This document shows, piece after piece, positions 1-5,898 of a DNA stretch of 8,149 nt. Location: positions 1 through 8,149 of the forward strand of contig JAWLDB010000124.1 of the NCBI GenBank assembly GCA_041686915.1. Direction: 5' to 3'. Position numbers and translations under genes: made by a program. Position 1 is the stretch's first letter; every line of letters begins with the position of its first letter. Source of the stretch: JAWLDB01 sp041686915 (GTDB lineage: Bacteria; Bacillota; UBA994; UBA5500). The notes below the pieces were generated by a model that worked only from the letters and a program-made list of their open reading frames with translations, ran no database searches and was not told the DNA's origin.

Positions 1-167
1 AAGACGGTAGTTAACACATCTGTGCAGGAGTGTACAGCATCGGCTACCATGGCAGTGCTACCAGCCAGTAATCCCGCCAGCAGTTTTGTTAGTGTCAGGA
101 ATACAGTGACAGCTATGGATACTTTGGAAACCTTCATACCCAAGTTCAAACGTTCTTGCTCACCCAC
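1..167 (-). CDS. Cation diffusion facilitator (CDF) metal transporter, N-terminal fragment
   Basis: This is the first 55 codons of a gene that runs off the left edge. The translation begins VGEQERLNLGMKVSKVSIAV and continues through a hydrophobic helix into LLAGSTAMVADAVHSCTD (about residues 33-50). That is the transmembrane helix 1-2 pattern of CDF transporters, which export Zn2+, Fe2+ or Mn2+ from the cytoplasm by proton antiport. His46 and Asp50 form the HxxxD pair at the usual site A position; many family members have Asp in place of the His. The GTG start at 167 is chosen because AGGAAG lies 9 nt upstream (178-183) and the charged ERL lead-in to the first helix is typical. The internal ATG at residue 11 has no comparable ribosome site. 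The gene is divergent from fprA and has its own promoter. Metal specificity cannot be read from this fragment. Confidence 0.85.
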   Translation of the reverse strand, partial: MGEQERLNLGMKVSKVSIAVTVFLTLTKLLAGLLAGSTAMVADAVHSCTDVLTTV

Positions 168-202
168 AAAAAATCACTTCCTAAACCACGATGTTTATGT
201 AT

Positions 203-231
203 AGCATATGCCCGCATATGGGGTATGTCAA
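203..231 (-). promoter_or_regulatory. Sigma-A-type promoter of the CDF gene
   Basis: On the minus strand a perfect TTGACA (-35, 231 to 226) is followed after exactly 17 bp by TATGCT (-10, 208 to 203, four of six consensus bases). Transcription would begin near 196, giving a leader of about 30 nt before the GTG start at 167. It is the best promoter match I found in the window. Confidence 0.7.
205..220. promoter_or_regulatory. Inverted repeat CATATG-N4-CATATG within the CDF promoter
   Basis: CATATG at 205-210 and again at 215-220, separated by CCCG, makes a 6-4-6 interrupted palindrome. It fills most of the spacer between the -35 and -10 elements and touches the -10. A regulator bound here would compete with RNA polymerase, so it is a reasonable operator candidate for metal-responsive control. 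The regulator family is unknown. The minus strand also reads ATACCCC..GCGGG over the same bases, which only loosely recalls CsoR-type operators. Confidence 0.4.
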
Positions 232-262
232 TCAAAAACTGTAAAATAGTTACTGAAAAGGA

Positions 263-298
263 ATATCACGTGATATGCATACTCATTATCATGTGAGC
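263..298. repeat. Two tandem TATCAYGTGA sites, one a perfect 14-bp palindrome
   Basis: ATATCACGTGATAT at 263-276 is a perfect 14-bp palindrome. Its core TATCACGTGA (264-273) recurs 23 bp further on as TATCATGTGA (287-296), with one mismatch. Repeats spaced about two helical turns apart suggest tandem dimer sites for one regulator on the same DNA face. The second copy is less symmetric. Confidence 0.4.
271..291. promoter_or_regulatory. Fur-family-like box in the CDF/fprA intergenic region
   Basis: The 21 bases match the overlapping 7-1-7 Fur consensus (two TGATAAT-N-ATTATCA units offset by 6 bp) at 17 of 21 positions. The right half, TCATTATCA, is perfect. The left half keeps TGATA. It lies between a metal transporter and a flavodiiron protein gene, where Fur or PerR control would make sense. 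It is about 75-95 bp upstream of the predicted CDF start point and about 150 bp upstream of fprA, so which gene it controls is open. It overlaps the palindrome at 263-276, so another regulator could own part of this sequence. Confidence 0.45.
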
Positions 299-326
299 TT
301 AATAGCCATTCTCATCTTCCCTGCTG

Positions 327-355
327 TTGCTCGTAAGGGGGGGACATGTTACCAT
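327..355 (+). promoter_or_regulatory. Weak candidate promoter upstream of fprA
   Basis: TTGCTC (327-332) and TACCAT (350-355) are separated by 17 bp and each match four of six consensus bases. The palindrome CCATTTAAATGG overlaps the -10. Transcription from here would begin near 362, inside the small ORF at 346-438, so this promoter and full translation of that ORF are mutually exclusive. No better fprA promoter was found in 232-345. Confidence 0.25.
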
Positions 356-438
356 TTAAATGGGCTGGCATGTATTTTGCCATATGGCACCACTATCGCC
401 CAGCCCGAAACGTGTTTTTTGGGAAGGAGTTGCTTTAG
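346..438 (+). CDS. Possible 30-aa leader/small protein, stop abutting fprA start
   Basis: An ATG preceded by AAGGGGGGGAC opens a 30-codon frame that ends in TAG directly against the fprA ATG (TAGATG). The peptide starts MLPFKWAGMYFAIWHHYRP and ends ARNVFFGKELL. It is aromatic- and basic-rich, with two Trp, two adjacent His and a hydrophobic stretch, and is not low-complexity. The fprA ribosome site (AAGGAG, 424-429) lies within its last codons, the arrangement expected for translational coupling. I do not recognise a family. It could be a regulatory leader peptide, a small membrane-associated protein, or a chance frame. The palindromes at 352-363 and 378-389 and the inverted repeat at 362-406 fall within it and might instead explain why the sequence is constrained. 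Confidence 0.4.
   Translation: MLPFKWAGMYFAIWHHYRPARNVFFGKELL
352..406. repeat. Palindromes and inverted repeat in the fprA leader
   Basis: CCATTTAAATGG (352-363) and TGCCATATGGCA (378-389) are perfect 12-bp palindromes. GGGCTGG (362-368) pairs with CCAGCCC (400-406) to form a 7-bp stem whose loop contains the second palindrome. In RNA this would be a nested hairpin ending 17 nt before the fprA ribosome binding site. It could be an operator cluster, a translational control element, or both. No T run follows, so it is not an intrinsic terminator. Confidence 0.4.
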
Positions 439-1623
439 ATGGAACCAGTGAGAAAGATATCCGAAAGTGTATCATGGGTAGGTGTCTTTGACCCTGACCT
501 GCGCATCTTTGATATCATCATCCCGACTGATTGGGGAACAACTTACAACGCATACTTGATTAAGGGTGAGAAGATTGCCTTGGTGGAGGCAGTCAAAGAA
601 TCGTTCTTCGAAGAATACGCTCAGAAGGTACGGTCGCTGGTTAACCCGGCTGATATCGACTACATTATTCTGAACCACACTGAGCCAGACCATAGTGGTT
701 CACTTCATAAGCTCCTGGAACTGGCGCCTAACGCGGAGGTGGTAGGCAGCCGTTCTGCTATCCAATTTGCCAAAGCCATTACCAATAGTGAATTCGAGTC
801 CCGGGTTGTAAATCATGGCGATAAGCTATCGCTGGGGAACCTTAATCTCAGCTTCATTTCGGCCCCGTTCTTACACTGGCCTGATTCCATCTTCACCTAT
901 CTGGAGGAGGAACAGGTGTTGTTCACGTGCGACGCCTTCGGCTGCCATTACTGCCCGCAGCCAGGACAGCTGTTTGATGACGAGACAGAGGACTTCACCC
1001 CGGCGCTAAAGGTTTACTATCAGGCGATCATGAGCCCGTTTAGGTCATATGTGCTACAGGCCATAGAGAAGATCAAGGAACTACCCATCAAGACTATAGC
1101 ACCGAGCCATGGTCCGGTACTGAGGGCTGATCCGTGGAAATTTGTGAACATCTACAAAGAATGGTCCACTGAGGATGGTATGGGTGAGCCGGTAGTTGCT
1201 ATCGGCTACGTATCGGCCTATGGGTACACCAAGTTGATGGCTGATACAATCGCGGATGAGTTGCTTAAACTGGGCGCTCGCCCCAAGCTGCTGGAGCTCT
1301 CGACCGGTAATATGGAAGAGATTGCGGGAGGTTTCAGCAAGGCCAAAGGCATCATGATTGGGTCACCAACCCTTAACCGGGATGCAGTACCCCCCGTTTG
1401 GGTTGCTTTGGCACACCTCTCAGCAATCGAGAACCGCAACAAGCCAGCGGCCACATTCGGAGCCTACGGCTGGAGTGGTGAAGCAGTACAGATGGTTGCC
1501 GACAGGCTGAAGAGCCTCGGATTGAAAGTGATCGAACCAGGTTTACGGGTAAACTTCCGCCCGTCGGAAACCGATCTTGAGAAGTGCCGTGAGTTAGCTC
1601 GAGAACTGTACTCCCGGCTATAG
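439..1623 (+). CDS. fprA: Flavodiiron protein (A-type flavoprotein, O2/NO reductase)
   Basis: This 394-residue protein has the two-domain flavodiiron layout. It reduces O2 to water and/or NO to N2O in the cytoplasm of anaerobes, with electrons normally supplied by rubredoxin or a rubredoxin-like flavoprotein. Residues 1-250 are a metallo-beta-lactamase-like domain with the full diiron ligand set: His80, Glu82 and Asp84 (HTEPDH), His146 (LHWPDS), Asp165 (TCDAFG) and His224 (PSHGP). Residues 252-394 are a flavodoxin-like FMN domain with loops at SAYGYTK (259-265), SPTLNRDAVPP (309-319) and GAYGWSGEA (341-349). There is no C-terminal rubredoxin or flavin reductase extension, so it is class A and of normal length. 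AAGGAG lies 9 nt before the ATG. It may be coupled to the small ORF immediately upstream. No partner rubredoxin is in the window, and O2 versus NO preference cannot be decided from sequence. Confidence 0.95.
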   Translation: MEPVRKISESVSWVGVFDPDLRIFDIIIPTDWGTTYNAYLIKGEKIALVEAVKESFFEEYAQKVRSLVNPADIDYIILNHTEPDHSGSLHKLLELAPNAEVVGSRSAIQFAKAITNSEFESRVVNHGDKLSLGNLNLSFISAPFLHWPDSIFTYLEEEQVLFTCDAFGCHYCPQPGQLFDDETEDFTPALKVYYQAIMSPFRSYVLQAIEKIKELPIKTIAPSHGPVLRADPWKFVNIYKEWSTEDGMGEPVVAIGYVSAYGYTKLMADTIADELLKLGARPKLLELSTGNMEEIAGGFSKAKGIMIGSPTLNRDAVPPVWVALAHLSAIENRNKPAATFGAYGWSGEAVQMVADRLKSLGLKVIEPGLRVNFRPSETDLEKCRELARELYSRL

Positions 1624-1631
1624 AGATGCAA

Positions 1632-1657
1632 AAGAGGAAGGCGGTTGCCTTCCTCTT
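1632..1657. terminator. Bidirectional terminator between fprA and the DUF3048 gene
   Basis: AAGAGGAAGGC and GCCTTCCTCTT form a perfect 11-bp stem around a GGTT loop. It sits 8 nt after the fprA stop and 27 nt beyond the stop of the convergent gene. Read on the minus strand the stem is followed by TTTTGC; on the plus strand the T tract is poor, so it should work better for the minus-strand gene. Confidence 0.75.
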
Positions 1658-1684
1658 CTCGATATTCCATACTTTTCCTAAATG

Positions 1685-2635
1685 CTAGCGTTTGCCATAG
1701 CTAAGCCGGGAAAGCTCTGTAACTGCCTGGATCCAGTGGGGACCCTGTACGACTGGCATGGGTTCTCCTTGATAGAGGAGTTCCATATGAGAGCTGGGAG
1801 TGCTTTTGCGCCACTGTCCCTCGAATACCTTGCCATTGCGGAAGAACAGCGCCTGCCCCGAGCCGACAATGTCTATCTCCGATATAGGCTTGCCCTTGAC
1901 TACACTGCGGGCAGGAGTCAAGATTACGGTAACCGCGCCTGCTTTGATCGGTTGGTCATCCGACAAATGAGTTTCTCCGTTACGTATTCGCTGATAGCTA
2001 CCGTCCTTGAACTCGTAGCCAATGCGGTAGATGTACGTCCTGGTAGCGTCATAGTTGATCTCCAGCCAATCTGCTGCTGTGCCCCCCGCCGGCAGTGGGC
2101 CGGTTGAGAAGTCAGGAAGCGGCGACCAAGTTATCTTGCGGTCCGAGCCCCATTGCTCCAGCAGTTCTCCGCTGGTATACAGGTTGTGGGGCATGTGGCG
2201 AGTCTTATCCCGATAGAAATACGCTGATGAGTTGTTGATTTCATCCACATCGAGCATTCTCATATCTTTGATCATTTGGAGAGCCGTCTCGTGGCCGCCC
2301 GCATGTGCGTAGGGTGCATTGTAAGCCTTGGCAATCTGAGCAAAATAGTACCGGGAGCTGCGTACCGGCCCTATCTTTTCTGGCTTTTGCCAGTAGTACA
2401 AGGCCATAAAGCGTGTGATACCACCCTCAGCCAGTATTTCGTAAACGATATCAGCTTGATGTAAGCCGCTCTGCGGGAATGCATCCAGATGGTTGTCGAT
2501 CATCGCTACGACTGCACCTGGCATTTCCGGCTGTGGATAAGGAGGGCTAATCACCCTGATAGGCACGGGTTCACCTTGCAGGCAGCCCGTCAGCAAAGTT
2601 AGTGAAATCACCAATAATAGTAGTACCTTTTTCAC
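1685..2635 (-). CDS. DUF3048 (YerB-like) lipoprotein
   Basis: This is a 316-residue protein of unknown function from the DUF3048 family, which includes Bacillus YerB. With the GTG at 2635 it begins with the textbook lipoprotein signal MKKVLLLLVISLTLLTGC, with lipid attachment at Cys18, so it should be anchored on the outer face of the membrane. Family hallmarks follow at about residues 43-115: AMIDNH, PQSGLHQADIVYEILAEGGI, IGPVRSSR and HAGG. The C-terminal half (about 160-316) carries the second conserved part of the family, ending near MPVVQGPHWIQAV. An in-frame GTG at 2689 with GAGG 7 nt upstream would add 18 residues before the signal peptide. I prefer 2635 because of the signal shape, the GAGGG 11 nt upstream, and because the longer form would overlap the proS promoter. 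The gene is monocistronic, divergent from proS and convergent with fprA. Confidence 0.85.
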   Translation of the reverse strand: MKKVLLLLVISLTLLTGCLQGEPVPIRVISPPYPQPEMPGAVVAMIDNHLDAFPQSGLHQADIVYEILAEGGITRFMALYYWQKPEKIGPVRSSRYYFAQIAKAYNAPYAHAGGHETALQMIKDMRMLDVDEINNSSAYFYRDKTRHMPHNLYTSGELLEQWGSDRKITWSPLPDFSTGPLPAGGTAADWLEINYDATRTYIYRIGYEFKDGSYQRIRNGETHLSDDQPIKAGAVTVILTPARSVVKGKPISEIDIVGSGQALFFRNGKVFEGQWRKSTPSSHMELLYQGEPMPVVQGPHWIQAVTELSRLSYGKR

Positions 2636-2653
2636 AAAAGTCACATCCCTCGG

Positions 2654-2682
2654 TTGGCTTGAAGGTTTCTTCGGAATATACT
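2654..2682 (+). promoter_or_regulatory. Promoter of proS
   Basis: TTGGCT (2654-2659) and TATACT (2677-2682) are separated by exactly 17 bp and match the sigma-A consensus at four and five of six positions. Transcription would begin near 2689, giving a leader of roughly 70 nt, too short for a T-box. The position supports the shorter start of the divergent DUF3048 gene. Confidence 0.55.
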
Positions 2683-2757
2683 CTATCACAGATTAGCCTC
2701 AGGATACACCGGAGGATTACCAAAACAGGCTTGGCTAAAGTTTGGGAGGTTTGATAC

Positions 2758-4452
2758 ATGCGAATGTCCAGGTTATTCGGGAGAACCTTGAGAGAGGCTC
2801 CTGCAGAGGCTGAAGTTAGCAGTCACCAGTTGATGCTGCGGGCTGCTCTCATCCGCAGGCTTTCGTCAGGCATTTATTCCAGCCTGCCACTGATGGTAAG
2901 AGCGCAACGCAAGATTGAAGCAATTATCCGGCAGGAGATGGAGTCTATCGGCGGTCAGGAGATTAGCATGCCCGTAATGCAACCGGCAGAACTCTGGCAG
3001 GAGAGCGGGCGATTTGAACAGATTGGCGCAGAGCTGATGAGGTTGCAGGATCGTGGCGGGCGAGAGATGGTACTGGCCATGACCCATGAGGAGGCGGTGA
3101 CCGATCTGGTTCGTAAGGAAGTGGACAGTTACCGTCAACTCCCTTGCATGCTGTTTCAGCTACAAACCAAGTTTAGAGATGAGCCGCGCCCCAGAGCTGG
3201 ACTCATTAGGACCCGAGAGTTCGTGATGAAGGACGCCTATAGCTTTCACGCATCACTAGAAGACTTGGAGTTGTTTTATCAACAGGTTTGTCAGGCCTAT
3301 CATCGCATCTTCCAAAGATGTGGGTTGCAGGTAAGGCAGGTTGAGTCCGACACAGGCCTAATGGGAGGCTCAATGGCGCACGAGTTCACGTTGCTTACAG
3401 ATGCCGGAGAAGACAAACTACTGATTTGTGAGGATTGTGGATATGCTGCCAACCAGGAAGCAGCTCAAGCAGGCCGTAAGGCCACAGCAGGAGAGGCCAA
3501 CCCTAGGCCTTTTACCTTGGTATCCACACCGGATCGGAAAGATATCAGACAAGTGGCAGAATATCTGGGAGTTGGTCAGTCGGAGATCATGAAAACCATG
3601 GTCTACTCTACTCAGGATGGTCTGGTGCTAGTTGTGATCAGGGGCGACAAACAAGTTAACGAGCATAAGCTGCTAAAGCTGTTGCAGGATCCCAAGGCGC
3701 GCTTGGCTAGCGAGGAAGAAACCCTCAGGGCTGGATTAATCACCGGGTATTTATCTCCGATTGGCTTGCAGGGCTTGCGGGTGTTGGCCGACTGGTCGAT
3801 TGAACAGGGTAAGCCATATGTGGCTGGGGCCAATCAGGCGGGATTCCATCTACGGGATGTTGTCGTTGGTCGCGATTTCCAAGCTGAGTATGCAGACCTC
3901 TCCCTGGCACAAGGTGGCGATCTCTGCCCGAATTGCCAAAGCAGTTTGGTGGAGCGGAGGGGAATAGAACTAGGCAACACATTCGTGTTGGGCACCAAGT
4001 ATTCAGCAGCTATGCAGGCAACCTTTCAAGATGAGCAAGGCACCATCCGTCCAGTCGTCATGGGCTGCTATGGGATCGGTGTTGGCAGGCTTGCTGCCAG
4101 CATCCTTGAAGCGTTCCATGATGAACGGGGTATCGTTTGGCCCAAAAGCATTGCTCCCTACGATGTACACTTGGTGACGTTGGGAAAAGACCAAGAACTA
4201 GTCGCAGCATCCGAGCAGGTATACCGGGCTGCTCAATCAGCCGGTCTGGATGTACTTTGGGATGACAGGGATGCCACTGCGGGAGTCAAACTGACTGATG
4301 CTGATCTGCTGGGGATGCCAGTGCGGCTCATTGTAAGCAAGAAGAACCTGCAGCAGGGCGTGGTTGAGCTTAAGCCGAGGGCCAAGGGGGACCCGATGCT
4401 TGTTTCCATGGAGCAGTTAATTGAAGCTATACTGCGTCATAAGTGCAGCTAG
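2758..4452 (+). CDS. proS: Prolyl-tRNA synthetase, bacterial type with editing domain
   Basis: This 564-residue class II synthetase charges tRNA-Pro with proline in the cytoplasm. Motif 1 lies around residues 38-75 (SSGIYSSLPL to GGQEISMPV). The proline-binding TxE loop is Thr109-Glu111, motif 2 is FRDEPRP to RTREFVMKD (139-159), and motif 3 is MGCYGIGVGR (435-444) with the pocket Cys437. Residues about 223-402 are the inserted YbaK-like editing domain, which clears mischarged Ala-tRNA-Pro. It includes Lys279, the same number as the editing Lys of E. coli ProRS, and two CxxC pairs (224/227 and 390/393) that probably bind zinc. The anticodon-binding domain is about 465-560. The usual GH in RGIEVGH..LGTKYS is GN here (Asn407). 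GGGAGG lies 8 nt before the ATG at 2758, which is preferred over the ATG two codons later. The length is normal and no T-box is seen upstream. Confidence 0.97.
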   Translation: MRMSRLFGRTLREAPAEAEVSSHQLMLRAALIRRLSSGIYSSLPLMVRAQRKIEAIIRQEMESIGGQEISMPVMQPAELWQESGRFEQIGAELMRLQDRGGREMVLAMTHEEAVTDLVRKEVDSYRQLPCMLFQLQTKFRDEPRPRAGLIRTREFVMKDAYSFHASLEDLELFYQQVCQAYHRIFQRCGLQVRQVESDTGLMGGSMAHEFTLLTDAGEDKLLICEDCGYAANQEAAQAGRKATAGEANPRPFTLVSTPDRKDIRQVAEYLGVGQSEIMKTMVYSTQDGLVLVVIRGDKQVNEHKLLKLLQDPKARLASEEETLRAGLITGYLSPIGLQGLRVLADWSIEQGKPYVAGANQAGFHLRDVVVGRDFQAEYADLSLAQGGDLCPNCQSSLVERRGIELGNTFVLGTKYSAAMQATFQDEQGTIRPVVMGCYGIGVGRLAASILEAFHDERGIVWPKSIAPYDVHLVTLGKDQELVAASEQVYRAAQSAGLDVLWDDRDATAGVKLTDADLLGMPVRLIVSKKNLQQGVVELKPRAKGDPMLVSMEQLIEAILRHKCS

Positions 4453-4495
4453 AAAACAAGGCGCCACCCGTGTTATCGCGGTGGCGCCTTGTTTT
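4453..4495. terminator. Strong bidirectional terminator between proS and the binding-protein gene
   Basis: The 16 bases 4453-4468 and 4480-4495 are perfectly complementary around an 11-nt loop. The stem has a GC-rich core, GGCGCCACC/GGTGGCGCC. The outer pairs are AAAA/TTTT, so each strand reads a GC stem followed by TTGTTTT. It begins at the proS stop and lies 10 bp from the stop of the convergent minus-strand gene, so it serves both. Confidence 0.9.
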
Positions 4496-4505
4496 ATGTT
4501 CCTTC

Positions 4506-5882
4506 TTACGGTCCAGTCATTGTGGCCGCGCTTAGGCTGTTCAGCACGGCTTGGGCAAATTGCTCCGGGCTATATTGTCCGCTGATGAGTTTTACCCACG
4601 CTGGCTTGACTGTCACTTCCCAGTGTTTTGCGCTTACCCCTGGTTCAGGGCCATAGGCATAAGGTGTGGTAGGCGCCAGCTCGATTGCTGCATAGACTCG
4701 TTGCGAGGCTGCGTCATAAGGGAGATGCCCCAGATCAGCCAGTGGTTCAGTAATGGCCGGGATTGCCCAGGTCTCAGTAGATAACATGGCAGCTAGATTT
4801 GCTCGCAGGAACTGTGCCAGTTCAGCTGCCGCGCGCGAGTGTGCGTGACCTTGGTAAGGCTCCTGCCGGAAGACACTCAGGAATACAGCCTGCATATCGT
4901 GCACCGGTTGTTCGCCACCATACGGCACGGGCAATAGCGCCGGGGTAATGCCCTTTTGGACGGCCGATTTCCAAAGCCAATAGGCAAGGTTGTGGTTGAG
5001 TGGTCCGATCATAGCAGCTTTCTTGCTGAGGAATAGGTCCAAACAACCTGCGTCCATGTCGGACGGAATGCCCTCTGCCTCGCTCAACTTCTGCCAAATG
5101 CCGGCCATGGCCAACAGGTCCTCGTTGGTCCACTGTGGTTCTAGTGACGCGTCTAAGGCAGCCGGTTTGGCAAAAGAGGCAGCTATGCTGCGCAGTAGAG
5201 TATCATCTATATTAGTCGGAACAAAACCATACACACTATTGCTGGCTGACAGCTTAACGGCTGAGAAGAACTTATCCCATTTCCAGCCGCTGGTTGAGAC
5301 TTCTGCCGGGTCGAAACCTTCCGCCTGAAGCAAGGCTGTGTTGGCCAGCATTACTTTGGGATACATAGCAACCGGCAAGCTCCATAGTTTTTCGGCTGTT
5401 ACAGACTGTCCCCAGGCAGTAGGTGGGATTGTTGCCTGCTCGTCCTTATCCAGATAGACCTGCATAGGTAGCTGCAAGTCACCGTACCAGGACTGCGCGC
5501 TAGTGGGATGGAAGAACACATCAGGCGGGCTGCCTGCAGCCAGAGCTTCATTCAGTCGTTGATCAGCCTGGTGACCCGGGACGTAGCTAATCTCGACCTG
5601 AACATTGGGATAGGTGGCTGTCCATTGATTAAGAACATCGGTCAGTTTTTCCTGCCAGGGTGAGAAGTCTGGAACGGTGGGTTTAACTACCCAAAAATTG
5701 AGCTGGTACTGTGTTTCTGGGTCTATGCGCGCATTCGGGTTGACCCGAAATCCGCCTGCCAACCAACCTTGCACAATCGGAAAGGCAAAGTAACCTAGGG
5801 CCAATGCCGCTATAGCCAGAACTAGCAGCAGTAGGTTGGGGCGCCTGCGGATCGGCTTATTAATCCGTCTTTTTTTAGGCAT
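4506..5882 (-). CDS. Membrane-anchored extracellular solute-binding protein (family 1)
   Basis: This 458-residue protein resembles family 1 solute-binding proteins of ABC importers, the MalE-like group that mostly bind sugars. Seen in sequence: a strongly basic N-terminus (KKRR, RRR), one hydrophobic segment at about 16-40, then a binding-protein fold. That fold has the LNFWVV strand near 61, NEALAAGSPPDVFF near 110-125, LWSLPVAMYPKVMLANTALL near 165-185, GWKWDKFF, and KKAAMIGPL near 290. There is no lipobox Cys, so it is probably held by an uncleaved signal anchor rather than lipid. It is the second gene after the L,D-transpeptidase, 14 nt away, with its ribosome site on that gene's stop codon. 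No permease or ATPase gene is nearby, so it may borrow a transporter or act as a ligand sensor. The ligand is not predictable. Confidence 0.8.
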   Translation of the reverse strand: MPKKRRINKPIRRRPNLLLLVLAIAALALGYFAFPIVQGWLAGGFRVNPNARIDPETQYQLNFWVVKPTVPDFSPWQEKLTDVLNQWTATYPNVQVEISYVPGHQADQRLNEALAAGSPPDVFFHPTSAQSWYGDLQLPMQVYLDKDEQATIPPTAWGQSVTAEKLWSLPVAMYPKVMLANTALLQAEGFDPAEVSTSGWKWDKFFSAVKLSASNSVYGFVPTNIDDTLLRSIAASFAKPAALDASLEPQWTNEDLLAMAGIWQKLSEAEGIPSDMDAGCLDLFLSKKAAMIGPLNHNLAYWLWKSAVQKGITPALLPVPYGGEQPVHDMQAVFLSVFRQEPYQGHAHSRAAAELAQFLRANLAAMLSTETWAIPAITEPLADLGHLPYDAASQRVYAAIELAPTTPYAYGPEPGVSAKHWEVTVKPAWVKLISGQYSPEQFAQAVLNSLSAATMTGP

Positions 5883-5892
5883 AGCTTACATT

Positions 5893-5898
5893 CCTCCT
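5893..5898 (-). promoter_or_regulatory. Ribosome binding site overlapping the upstream stop codon
   Basis: A perfect AGGAGG lies 10 nt before the ATG at 5882 of the binding-protein gene. Its first bases are the end of the L,D-transpeptidase TAG stop (TAGGAGG). Ribosomes finishing the first gene would land on it, so the two products are probably translationally coupled. Confidence 0.75.

Noticed and set aside
22..204. 60-codon ORF on the plus strand
   Set aside because: The minus strand over the same bases encodes a recognisable CDF transporter N-terminus with its own ribosome site and promoter; the plus frame has no protein-like features.
1682..2107. 141-codon ORF on the plus strand
   Set aside because: It is antisense to the conserved DUF3048 lipoprotein gene and lies right after the fprA terminator without a ribosome site; treated as a shadow frame.
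2636..2689. 18-residue N-terminal extension of the DUF3048 lipoprotein (GTG at 2689)
   Set aside because: It would put a polar stretch before a perfect lipoprotein signal and overlap the proS promoter. It is kept only as an alternative because GAGG does precede it by 7 nt.
4453..4495. T-box-like pattern (CACCGCG and GGGTGGC) in the terminator
   Set aside because: It sits after proS between convergent genes, and the long perfect stem with T runs on both strands explains the sequence as a terminator.
4990..5328. 112-codon plus-strand ORF inside the binding-protein gene
   Set aside because: Antisense to a clear binding-protein reading frame, with no family resemblance of its own.
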